A DNA stretch of 64,000 nt from Enhygromyxa salina (GTDB taxonomy: Bacteria > Myxococcota_A > Polyangia > Nannocystales > Nannocystaceae), in assembly GCF_002994635.1 (NCBI RefSeq), contig NZ_PVNL01000138.1, positions 1 through 64,000 on the forward strand. Reading direction: 5' to 3'. The translations under genes and the position numbers were made by a program. Numbering within the stretch: position 1 is the first letter of the stretch; each line of letters starts with the position of its first letter. Positions 38,516 through 46,586 of the stretch are shown one piece after another. The notes below the pieces were generated by a model. That model had not been told where the DNA came from and did no database searches. It saw only the letters and a list, made by a program, of their open reading frames with translations.

Positions 38516-39463
38516 ATGCCTGCGAGTCGTCGTCAGTTCATCTCGTTGTTGGTCGGGCTGCCACTCGGGGCCGCGTGTGGTCGGCACCACGAGGCACCTG
38601 CCCTGGCCGACGAACAGCATTCGAGCCCCAAACCAAGCGGCTCCGCGCCCGCGCCAGCCAGCCACGGCCCCGGGGACCTCGGTGGGCTGAGCCCCCCCCT
38701 CGCGGCGCACATCCGGTACCTACATGAGCGCTTCGAGCCGCGCGGCTGGACGGTCGTGGCCGAGCCCCCGTTCGCGGTCGTGGGTGACGGCACCCGCCTG
38801 CAGGTCAGGGGCCACGCGATGACGACGATCCGCTGGGCGGTCACGCACCTGCAGGCCGCCTACTTCGAGCGCCCGCCCGCCGAGATCATCACGATCTACC
38901 TGTTCGAGACCGGCGACAGCTACGAACGACACGCGCGCGAGCTGTTCGGGGATCCGCCCGACACCCCCTACGGCTACTACTCACCGAGCGATCGCGCGCT
39001 GGTCATGAACATCGGCACTGGCGGCGGCACGCTGGTCCACGAGATCGTCCACCCCTATATGGCCAGCAATTTCCCGGACTGCCCGTCGTGGTTCGACGAG
39101 GGCCTGGCCTCGCTCTACGAGCAGTCGGCGGAGATCGACGGCACGATCATGGGGCTGACCAACTGGCGTCTCCCGGGCCTTCAAGACGCCCTGCGTGCCA
39201 GCCAGGTCCCGTCGTTTCGCGAGCTGTGCGCGAGCGGTCGCGGGTTTTACACGGCCGATCCGGGCAGCAACTACGCCCAGGCCCGCTACCTTTGCTACTG
39301 GCTGCAACAGCACGGGCTGCTGCGTCGGTTCTACCAGGACTTTCGCGCGTCGGTCGCACGCGATCCGCACGGCTACGACACGCTGGTCGCCCTGGTCGGG
39401 CCCGACATGGACGCGTTCCGCAGCGGCTGGGAGCAGTTCGTGCTCGAGCTCCGGGTCGGCTAG
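38516..39463 (+). CDS. HExxH metallopeptidase-like lipoprotein
   Basis: 315 residues from the ATG at 38516, which has a GGGGCGG sequence just upstream. The signal peptide RRQFISLLVGLPLGAAC ends in a lipobox cysteine at residue 21 and begins with twin arginines. A Ser/Pro/Ala-rich linker follows. The gluzincin-type motif HEIVH (residues 175-179) with a downstream acidic FDEGLASLYE (E195) suggests a zinc peptidase of the DUF1570/peptidase-MA kind, probably at the outer membrane. The stretch GYYSPSDRALVMN before the motif is typical of that group. Activity is inferred from the motif only. Confidence 0.85.
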   Translation: MPASRRQFISLLVGLPLGAACGRHHEAPALADEQHSSPKPSGSAPAPASHGPGDLGGLSPPLAAHIRYLHERFEPRGWTVVAEPPFAVVGDGTRLQVRGHAMTTIRWAVTHLQAAYFERPPAEIITIYLFETGDSYERHARELFGDPPDTPYGYYSPSDRALVMNIGTGGGTLVHEIVHPYMASNFPDCPSWFDEGLASLYEQSAEIDGTIMGLTNWRLPGLQDALRASQVPSFRELCASGRGFYTADPGSNYAQARYLCYWLQQHGLLRRFYQDFRASVARDPHGYDTLVALVGPDMDAFRSGWEQFVLELRVG

Positions 39464-39530
39464 TCCGGGTCGGCTAGTTCAGTTCGGATAATTCGATCGG
39501 CCGACCGCCAACGTTCTAAACTGGACGTCG

Positions 39531-40223
39531 ATGCTCGGTGTCGACGTTGAGATTCCCGGGTCGGGCGCGATCATGCCTGGCTACGCCGCGCTGCCCGAGG
39601 GAGCCACCCGCGGCGTAGTGGTGATCCACGAGATCTTCGGTCGCCAGCCCGAGATCGATCGCGTGGTCGAGCGCTTCGCCGCGGCCGGCTACGCCGCGGT
39701 CGGGCCCGACCTGTTTCACGACGGCTCGCGGCTCGGCTGCATCCGCCGCGCGCTGTCGACGATCTCCTCGGGCGAGGGCCCGACCGCCGAGCGGATCTTG
39801 CAGGCGCAGCGCTGGCTGATCGATCACGCCAAGCTCGACGAGGCGCACGTCGGCGTGATCGGCTTTTGCATCGGCGGCGGGCTCGCGCTCGCGGTCGGGC
39901 GCCAGTTCTCTGCGGTCTCGACCAACTACGGCGATCTCCCGCCCGCGCAGGTGCTGCGCGGGAGCCCGCCGGTCATCGGCTGCTACGGCGGCCGCGATCG
40001 ACTGTTTGCCCGCAACGCCGACCGTCTGCGCGAGCGCATGGACTCGCTCGGTCAGCAGGCCGAGGTCCACGTGTTCCCCACGGCCGGGCACTCGTTCCTG
40101 ACCGACGGCCACCACCCGATCGCGACAGCGGCGTCGTGGCCACTGTTTCACATCCGCTGGGACCCGGAGGTCGCCGAGGACGCGTGGACGAAGATCCTCG
40201 CGTTCTTCGATCAGGCGCTCTGA
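39531..40223 (+). CDS. dienelactone hydrolase family protein
   Basis: 230-residue alpha/beta hydrolase of the dienelactone hydrolase family. The Cys nucleophile elbow GFCIGG (C113), the acid in GGRD (D156) and the histidine in AGHSF (H187) form a complete Cys-Asp-His triad. The N-terminal RGVVVIHEIFGRQPEIDRV with the conserved Glu is also typical. No signal peptide is seen. Substrate is unknown; many members act on small esters or lactones. It stands alone between two unrelated plus-strand genes. Confidence 0.9.
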   Translation: MLGVDVEIPGSGAIMPGYAALPEGATRGVVVIHEIFGRQPEIDRVVERFAAAGYAAVGPDLFHDGSRLGCIRRALSTISSGEGPTAERILQAQRWLIDHAKLDEAHVGVIGFCIGGGLALAVGRQFSAVSTNYGDLPPAQVLRGSPPVIGCYGGRDRLFARNADRLRERMDSLGQQAEVHVFPTAGHSFLTDGHHPIATAASWPLFHIRWDPEVAEDAWTKILAFFDQAL

Positions 40224-40349
40224 ACCGGTGAACGACTGCGCAGGGCCAAGCGCTCGGCCGCGCACTGCAACAAATCCGCAGTCGCGGCCGGTCCCGGCGG
40301 ATGTGCCAAAAACTCGGACGATCTGCCCCGCACCTGCAGCATCGCCGCC

Positions 40350-41282
40350 GTGGCCGAAGTAAAGAGCTCGACCAAACGCAAGAAGACCACCGCGGCCAAG
40401 CGCGCCAGCCTGCCCGCGAGCCGGCCAGCCCGGGTCCAGGCCGCCGAGCCGCCGAGCCCGGCTGCCGCCCCACCGGTGCATGGCAGCGAGTGGTGGCGCT
40501 CGCCCGACGGTCGCGCGCGCCTGCTGCAAGGTGACAGCCTCGAGCTGCTGGCCCAGCTGCCCGAGCAGAGCGTCGACGTGATCTTCGCCGATCCGCCCTA
40601 CTTCTTGAGCAACGGCGGCAGCACCTGCCAGGCCGGCAAGCGCGTGAGCGTGAACAAGGGCAGGTGGGACGCGAGCATGGGCGCGCAGGACAACCATGGC
40701 TTCAACCGAAGCTGGCTCGAGGCGTGTCAGCGGCTCCTGACCAAGGACGGCACGATCTGGGTATCGGGCACGTCGCACGTGATCTACTCGGTCGGCTTTG
40801 CGCTGCAGGAGCTCGGCTTCAAGCTGCTCAACGACGTGGTCTGGGAGAAGCCCAACCCGCCGCCCAACCTGTCGTGCCGCTACTTCACGCACAGCACCGA
40901 GCTGGTCCTGTGGGCGGCGCGCGGGCCCAAGAGCAAGCACCACTACAACTACGCCGAGATGAAGTCGCGCAACGGCGACAAGCAGATGAAGAACGTCTGG
41001 CGGTTCTCGGCGCCCGGCAAGTCGGAGAAGTCCCACGGCCGACACCCGACCCAAAAGCCGCTGACGCTGCTCGATCGGGTGTTGGTCGCCAGCTGCCCGC
41101 CGAGCGGCCGCGTGCTCGACCCCTTCAACGGCAGCGGAACCACAGGCGTGGCCGCGGCCCGGCTGGGGCTGTCGTACACGGGCATCGAGCGGGAGACCGA
41201 GTACCTCGAGCTGACCAAGGCGCGGCTCATCGACGAGGTCCCCGAGTGGCAGGCCCGCCCCCCGATCGCCGCGGTCGGGTGA
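40350..41282 (+). CDS. DNA adenine methyltransferase, orphan, with basic N-terminal tail
   Basis: 310 residues from a GTG start. Motif IV DPPY (residues 81-84) comes before motif I DPFNGSGTTG (257-266), the order of class beta N6-adenine methyltransferases. The segment FLSNGGSTCQAGKRVSVNKGRWD resembles the DpnA/M2.DpnII-type enzymes that methylate adenine in GATC, including on single-stranded DNA; GATC as target is inference. Residues 1-45 are a Lys/Ala/Pro-rich tail absent from those enzymes and likely to bind DNA. No restriction endonuclease gene is nearby, so it is probably regulatory or a replication/repair methylase. Confidence 0.88.
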   Translation: MAEVKSSTKRKKTTAAKRASLPASRPARVQAAEPPSPAAAPPVHGSEWWRSPDGRARLLQGDSLELLAQLPEQSVDVIFADPPYFLSNGGSTCQAGKRVSVNKGRWDASMGAQDNHGFNRSWLEACQRLLTKDGTIWVSGTSHVIYSVGFALQELGFKLLNDVVWEKPNPPPNLSCRYFTHSTELVLWAARGPKSKHHYNYAEMKSRNGDKQMKNVWRFSAPGKSEKSHGRHPTQKPLTLLDRVLVASCPPSGRVLDPFNGSGTTGVAAARLGLSYTGIERETEYLELTKARLIDEVPEWQARPPIAAVG

Positions 41283-41383
41283 GCGCGGGGCCCGGCCCAG
41301 TCGTCGCCGCGGTCGGGGGAGCGCGCGGTCCACTCGTCGCCGCGTTCGGGTGAGCGCGCGGCCCAGCCGACGCACGGCGAGCC

Positions 41384-44383
41384 TCACATGATCGCGGACG
41401 AGGGCCGACGCGGGGGCGCAGTCTCGCCGAGCTCGGCGGTCGCCTCGGGGTGGATGTCGAGCTCCGCGACGCCGCCGCTGAGCAGCAGATCCGCGGCCGG
41501 GGTCCCCTCGGGGATCACGGTGCCGTCATGGCGAGTGATCTTCGGGAGCGGGTGGGCCTTCTCGTGCTCGGCGAGTCGGGCCTCGAACTCGTCGCGCTTG
41601 GCCTCGTCGATCGCCTTCCATGCCTGGCGACCGCGACACTTGGGGAACCGCGAGCAGCCCAGCCACGGGCCGCGCTTGCCTCGGCGCAGGTTCAGCGGGG
41701 CGTCGCACTTCGAGCACTGGATCCCTTCTTCGACCGGGATCAACAGCGGCGGGACCGCCGGGTACTTGACCGCGCCCTTGCGGTCCAAGTTGAGCACGAA
41801 GGTGCTCTCGGGGTAGTTCTCCGAGGCCAGGAACGGGCCGAACCGACCGTTGCGAAGCTCCATGCTCGAGCCGTCTTCGGGGTTGCGGACGTCGACGCGC
41901 TCGGGCAACAGCGGGCGGCCGCGGCGGTCGATCGGCGCGGCGTAGTCACACTCGGGGTAGGTCGTGCATGACAAGAACCGACCGTTGCGACCGAACCGGT
42001 AGCAGGTCCGCGCGCCGCACTTGGGGCACTTGTAGAGGGCCGGCTGGATCTCGGCCTTGGCGTGGGCCATGCCCTCGTGCGCCTCTTCGAGCGAGGCGGC
42101 GAAGCTGCCGTAGAACCGGCGCAGCATTGCGACCCAGTCGACCTTGGCCTCTTCGACCTCGTCGAGCTCGCTCTCCATCTGCCGCGTGTAGCCGACGTCC
42201 ATCAGATCGGGGAACGCCTCGATCAGCTTGTCGGTCACGACCTCGCCCAGGTCCGTCGCGTAGAACCGGCGGTCGCGCTGCTCGACGTAGTTGCGGCTCT
42301 GCACGACCTGGATGATCGACGCGTAGGTCGAGGGTCGGCCGATCCCCGCGGACTCGAGCGCCTTGACCAGCGACGCCTCGGAGTAGCGCGGCGGCGGGCT
42401 GCTGAATTTTTGCTGGGGGTCGATCTCGAACGGGGCGTAGACGTTGCCCTTCGACACCTCGGGCAGGGTCTGCTCGTCGCTCGCGGTCGGGACCCCGGTC
42501 GCGCGATAGAACCCGTCAAACGCGAGCACCCGGCCCGAGGCCTTGAGCACGGCGCCGGTTTGTTTGTCGCTGCGGCGCAGCAACACCATGGTCGAGTCCC
42601 AGCGCGCGGGGGTCATCTGGCAGCCGACGAACCGGCTCCAGATCAGCTTGTAGAGCTTGTAGTGCTCTTCGGCCCGGGGGCCGTGGAGCTTGGCCTGGAT
42701 CGCTTCGGGATCGCGGGCGACCTCGTTGGGCCGGATCGCCTCGTGGGCCTCTTGTGCGCTCTTGTTGCTCGACGCGTAGTGCTTGGGCTCCTTGGGCAGA
42801 TACCCGTCGCCGTAGCTCGAGCCAATGAACTCACGCGCGCTGTTGATCGCCTCGGGCGACAGGTGCGTGGAGTCTGTGCGCATGTAGGTGATCAGCGCGA
42901 CCTGACCCTCGCCAGCGAGGTCGACACCCTCGTAGAGATCCTGGGCCAGCCGCATGGTCCGCTGGGCCGAGAAGCCCAGCTGGTTGGCGGCGGCCATCTG
43001 CAGGGTCGAGGTGATGAACGGCGGCGCGGGCTTGGTCGAGGTCTGGCGGGTCTCGATCGAGGCGACCTCATAGCGGGCGCCAAAGTCGACGCTGCCGCGC
43101 ACGCTGCGGATGTACTGCGCGGGGCCCTTGCCCTCGAGATCCTCGACGGTCGCAATCTCGACGTCGCGCAGGCCGACGGCCTCGACCACCTGCTGAACCT
43201 GGTCCGACAGATCGACCGGCTCGTCGGCCTTGCAGCCCAGCTTGAACCGCTCGCCGCCGACCTCGTACAGCTCCGTGGCGATCGAGGCTTGCTCGGCCAT
43301 CCACTTGTTCTGCAGCCGCTTGTTGGGGCCGCGGCCCTTCTCGTCGGTGGTCGCGAGGAACTCCCGCCACTGCTCGGCCAGCTGGCCCGCGGCGGTGACG
43401 TCGCTGGCCAGGCGCACGTCGACCCGCCAGGTCTCGTCGGGGACGTGAGCCTCGATCTCGTGCTCGCGTTCGACGACCAGGCGGACCGCGACGGACTGTA
43501 CGCGACCAGCCGAGAGCCCGCGCGCGACCTTCTTCCACAGCAGCGGCGAGGCCTGGTAGCCGACGATGCGATCGAGGATGCGCCGGGCCTGCTGGGCGTT
43601 GACGCGATCGACGTCGATCGCTCGCGGCTTCGCGAACGCGCGCTGGATCTCGTCCTTGGTGATCGCGTTGAACACGACCCGCTTGGCGACCTTGGGATCG
43701 ATCTCGAGCACCTCGGCGAGGTGCCAGGCGATCGCCTCTCCCTCGCGGTCGAGGTCCGTCGCGAACCAGACGACCTTGGCTGCCTTGGCGTCGCGCTTGA
43801 GCTCGGCGACGGTCTTGGTCTTCTGACTGAGGATCTCGTAGGTCGGGGCGAAGTCGTTCTCGATGTCGACGCCGGGCACGGGCTGCTTGGTGCCCTTGGG
43901 CGCGCGGCTGGGGAGATCGCGGATGTGGCCGACCGACGCACGCACGACGAAGCCGTCGCCGAGGTACTTGTTGATGGTCTTGGCCTTGGCCGGACTCTCG
44001 ACGATCACCAGCTGCTTGCCGACCGCCACCGACTTGCCCGGCGCCGCGCGGACGGTCTTGACGGTGGCCTTGCGGTTGGACGCCGCCGCGCTCTTCTTGG
44101 CGGTCGTCTTCTTCTTGGTGGTCGCCTTCTTCTTGGCCGTCGCCTTCTTGGCGGCCGCCTTTTTCTTGGTGGTCACCTTCTTCTTGGCGGTCACCTTCTT
44201 CTTGGCGGTCACCTTCTTCTTGGCGGTCACCTTCTTCTTGGCGGTCACCTTCTTCTTGGCCGCCGGCTTCTTCTTGGCCGCCTTCTTCTTGGCCGAAGAC
44301 TTGGTCTTGGCCGCGGACGTCTTGGATTTCGCCCCAGCCTTGCTGGTCTTCTTGCTGGGCTTCTTGGTGGCTTTTTTGGCCAT
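41384..44383 (-). CDS. topA: DNA topoisomerase I with histone-H1-like N-terminal tail
   Basis: Type IA topoisomerase relaxing negative supercoils. 999 residues. The Toprim domain begins near residue 126 ([19 protein letters not shown]). The active-site tyrosine is Y500 in [15 protein letters not shown]. The C-terminus has two Cys4 zinc motifs (CPKCGARTC...CTTYPEC and CSKCDAPL...CSRFPKC), one with an extra cysteine. Residues 1-120 are an unusual Lys/Ala/Thr-rich extension with five near-perfect VTAKKK repeats, like histone H1 tails. Upstream, 413 nt are gene-free. Confidence 0.97.
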   Translation of the reverse strand: MAKKATKKPSKKTSKAGAKSKTSAAKTKSSAKKKAAKKKPAAKKKVTAKKKVTAKKKVTAKKKVTAKKKVTTKKKAAAKKATAKKKATTKKKTTAKKSAAASNRKATVKTVRAAPGKSVAVGKQLVIVESPAKAKTINKYLGDGFVVRASVGHIRDLPSRAPKGTKQPVPGVDIENDFAPTYEILSQKTKTVAELKRDAKAAKVVWFATDLDREGEAIAWHLAEVLEIDPKVAKRVVFNAITKDEIQRAFAKPRAIDVDRVNAQQARRILDRIVGYQASPLLWKKVARGLSAGRVQSVAVRLVVEREHEIEAHVPDETWRVDVRLASDVTAAGQLAEQWREFLATTDEKGRGPNKRLQNKWMAEQASIATELYEVGGERFKLGCKADEPVDLSDQVQQVVEAVGLRDVEIATVEDLEGKGPAQYIRSVRGSVDFGARYEVASIETRQTSTKPAPPFITSTLQMAAANQLGFSAQRTMRLAQDLYEGVDLAGEGQVALITYMRTDSTHLSPEAINSAREFIGSSYGDGYLPKEPKHYASSNKSAQEAHEAIRPNEVARDPEAIQAKLHGPRAEEHYKLYKLIWSRFVGCQMTPARWDSTMVLLRRSDKQTGAVLKASGRVLAFDGFYRATGVPTASDEQTLPEVSKGNVYAPFEIDPQQKFSSPPPRYSEASLVKALESAGIGRPSTYASIIQVVQSRNYVEQRDRRFYATDLGEVVTDKLIEAFPDLMDVGYTRQMESELDEVEEAKVDWVAMLRRFYGSFAASLEEAHEGMAHAKAEIQPALYKCPKCGARTCYRFGRNGRFLSCTTYPECDYAAPIDRRGRPLLPERVDVRNPEDGSSMELRNGRFGPFLASENYPESTFVLNLDRKGAVKYPAVPPLLIPVEEGIQCSKCDAPLNLRRGKRGPWLGCSRFPKCRGRQAWKAIDEAKRDEFEARLAEHEKAHPLPKITRHDGTVIPEGTPAADLLLSGGVAELDIHPEATAELGETAPPRRPSSAIM
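44170..44262 (-). repeat. 18-bp tandem repeat inside topA
   Basis: About five copies of an 18-bp unit (plus-strand form TTCTTCTTGGCGGTCACC) encode the VTAKKK repeats of the topoisomerase tail. The copies are almost identical at the nucleotide level, so the number is likely to vary between strains. Confidence 0.85.
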
Positions 44384-44796
44384 GAGGGGCTGAACTCTCA
44401 GATCACCGGGTAGCGTCGGTGGCGCCTCGGGCTACCGACTCGAGATGCGCGCTTGTCACGCGAAGCGACAACTCGTGAGGCATTAATTGAAGGTAGGGAC
44501 GCCGAACGCTCGGCCGTCGGGGCAGCATCGATGCGCCGAGCGCTTGCCGCTGTCAAGCCGAACCCCCTCGTCGGGCATGGAAGCGGCAATTCTCGACCGA
44601 TCGCAGCCAGGCGCATGATTCGCCCACACAACTCGGCGCGTGTCACGCGTCCTCTAGCCCTGTTTCCAGCGAGGAACTGGGTCCCGCCCATGCTCGGCGG
44701 CGCCAAACCCGGCATCGGCGGCGCCGAACCCCCACCGGGCACCCCTTCGGGCCAGGCAAACCACGTCCGACGACCTCGAGGGTTCGCCGTCAGCTC
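44384..44796 (-). other. gene-free region upstream of topA
   Basis: No credible gene is seen. On the minus strand there is a perfect -35-like TTGACA (in GGCTTGACAGCGG) without a good -10 box, and an inverted repeat TTGTC-N9-GACAA at 44453-44471. A GGTAGC/GCTACC inverted repeat lies about 20-50 nt before the topA start codon. These may be topA control elements, but none is certain. Confidence 0.4.
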
Positions 44797-45600
44797 TCAG
44801 CCGCAGTCGAGGCGGCCTTCGGCGTCGTTCTTTTGCTCGCAAGCGTCGCGGTAGGCGGGGTTGGCCAGGGGACAGTCCATGGCGCCCTGGCAAAAGCCGC
44901 GCTGGTTGGCGACGCTGAGCTTGCGGAAGCAGGCGAACAAGGCCTGGTTGGTGCTCAGACCTGCAGAGGAGATCGCGGCAGCCTGAACGGCGACGAATTG
45001 CTCGCAGCCGCCACCGCCTGGGTCTTGGTGAGTCGCGTGATCGCTGGCGCTCCAGTCGGACACGTCGATGCCCGAGAGACCTTGGATGTCTCCGCCGGTG
45101 ACTGGCCGCCAGCAACCGTTGGCGCCCATCGACATGTCCAGCCCGCAGTCGGAGTCTTGCAGCTCGACGCTCGCGCAGCAGGAGGTCGCGGTGCCACACA
45201 CCGCCGTGATGTCAGCCTGGTCCCAGGTGGGGTTGCACGGCAACGGACAGCCCTGGCCCGCGCCGACTTCCATGATGCCCGCCGCTGGGGGGACGCTCGA
45301 GGTGTCGATGCAAAAGCCCGAGGTGCTGTTGTTGTTGTTGGCCGACGCGTACAGCGGGATGCCAGAGCCGCCACCGTAGCTGGGCAGCGCCAGCTCCTCG
45401 GGCGTGCTCAGATCGATCGCGGCTGGATCGTCGGAGCAGCACACGTAGGTGCCGGCGCCGTATTTGGTGGGGCAGTCACCCTCGCTGGGATCGCAGCGAA
45501 ACGAACGGATCCCGTAGCTCGGGTCGCAGGCGGTTGCCAGCACAGCCGCGCTGGCGAACGCGGAGGCGTAGAGGAAGGTGGTCTTAAACCAACTCGGCAC
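44797..45600 (-). CDS. Cys-rich putative lipoprotein A
   Basis: 267 residues with a signal peptide and lipobox (ASAAVLATAC, Cys at residue 25). The mature protein contains about 20 cysteines in the same order as the next gene upstream: CCSDDPAA near the start, CPLPCNP-W, a CC-containing segment, D-M-G-x-N-GC-(W/Y)-RPVTG, GCEQFVAVQ, C-(F/Y)-(R/H)-(K/R)-L, and a terminal CPLANPAYRDACEQ. No known domain is recognised; it is probably a disulphide-rich surface protein. It is the downstream member of a tandem pair, 48 nt after its paralogue. Confidence 0.85.
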   Translation of the reverse strand: MPSWFKTTFLYASAFASAAVLATACDPSYGIRSFRCDPSEGDCPTKYGAGTYVCCSDDPAAIDLSTPEELALPSYGGGSGIPLYASANNNNSTSGFCIDTSSVPPAAGIMEVGAGQGCPLPCNPTWDQADITAVCGTATSCCASVELQDSDCGLDMSMGANGCWRPVTGGDIQGLSGIDVSDWSASDHATHQDPGGGGCEQFVAVQAAAISSAGLSTNQALFACFRKLSVANQRGFCQGAMDCPLANPAYRDACEQKNDAEGRLDCG

Positions 45601-45648
45601 GGGTCGAAGATATCAGGAATCGAGCCGAGGTGAAGCCTTTGGACCTGA

Positions 45649-46470
45649 CTAGTCGCAGCCTTGTAAGAAGGCTTGGTCGTTGAGCTGCTCGCACGCGTCG
45701 CGGTAGTTGGGCTGCGCGAGCGGGCAAAACACGCCGGGGCCCCCGCCAAGACAGAAGCCGCGCTGATCGGCCACCGTCAGACGGTGGTAGCAGGCGCGCA
45801 ACACGTCGGCCGAGGAGATGTTGTTCGATGACAACACCGACGGCGGCAGACCCTGCACAAACACCTCGCAATTGGTGCCGCTGGGGTCCTGATGGGTCTT
45901 GTGCTTGGTGCCGCCCCAGTTGGTCAGGTTGGTGCTGCTGCCCGTGCCCATGATGTCGGTGCCCGTGACTGGGCGATAACAACCATTGTCGCCCATGTCC
46001 AAATCGAGCACGCAGTCCTCGGGCTCGAGCTCGGTGGTCTGGCAGCAGATCGTACCGGCGCCACACACATCAGCGAGATCGCCCGAACCCCAGTTGGGGT
46101 TGCACGGGACCGGACAGCCCTGCGCGTTGATGTCGGCGAGCGCGAGCGCGGGCGGGACGCTACCAACCTTGACGCACATGCCGGACTTGCTCAGCGGGTT
46201 GTTGCCGCCAGAGAACAACGGCGTGCCATCACCGCCGCGCCCCTGATAGTCGGGGGTCACCGTCGCGCCGAGGTTGCTCAACAGCAACGCCGCCGGATCG
46301 TCCGAGCAACACTGGTACACGGACCCACTCTCGGTTGGGCAGGTGTCCCCGCTCGCGCCGGGCGAGCAGCGAAACGCCGTAGGCGGGTAGTTGACTCCAC
46401 AGGAGGACGACACGAGGATCGCGACGCCGAAGACCACAGTATGACCGAGCAGTATGTTCAGAAGACGCAA
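45649..46470 (-). CDS. Cys-rich putative lipoprotein B
   Basis: 273 residues. The best start is a TTG at 46470, because a GAGGAGG ribosome-binding site lies 8 nt before it and a normal signal peptide follows (LLNILLGHTVVFGVAILVSSSC, Cys lipobox). The frame extends upstream to 46572 without signal features. The mature part aligns along its length with the neighbouring gene (CCSDDPAALLL, QGCPVPCNPNW, MGDNGCYRPVTG, CPLAQPNYRDACEQ), so the two are tandem duplicates. Function is unknown. It is divergent from the L,D-transpeptidase lipoprotein gene. Confidence 0.82.
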   Translation of the reverse strand: MRLLNILLGHTVVFGVAILVSSSCGVNYPPTAFRCSPGASGDTCPTESGSVYQCCSDDPAALLLSNLGATVTPDYQGRGGDGTPLFSGGNNPLSKSGMCVKVGSVPPALALADINAQGCPVPCNPNWGSGDLADVCGAGTICCQTTELEPEDCVLDLDMGDNGCYRPVTGTDIMGTGSSTNLTNWGGTKHKTHQDPSGTNCEVFVQGLPPSVLSSNNISSADVLRACYHRLTVADQRGFCLGGGPGVFCPLAQPNYRDACEQLNDQAFLQGCD

Positions 46471-46586
46471 GGCATCCGCCTCCTCAGGGCTGCCGAAAAG
46501 TGGCACGTGGCCCGACCGTTGTAAAGTTCTGTGTTCAACGGATTTTTGCCCGGTTTTGGCCCGTCTGCGCACCCGAGGCTAAAGTC

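Noticed and set aside
44520-44575. TTGACA as a topA -35 box
   Set aside because: No acceptable -10 box at 16-18 nt; kept only as a note in the gene-free region.
44453-44854. Possible 133-residue gene upstream of topA
   Set aside because: Mixed composition, no ribosome-binding site, overlaps the end of a supported gene, and no recognisable features.
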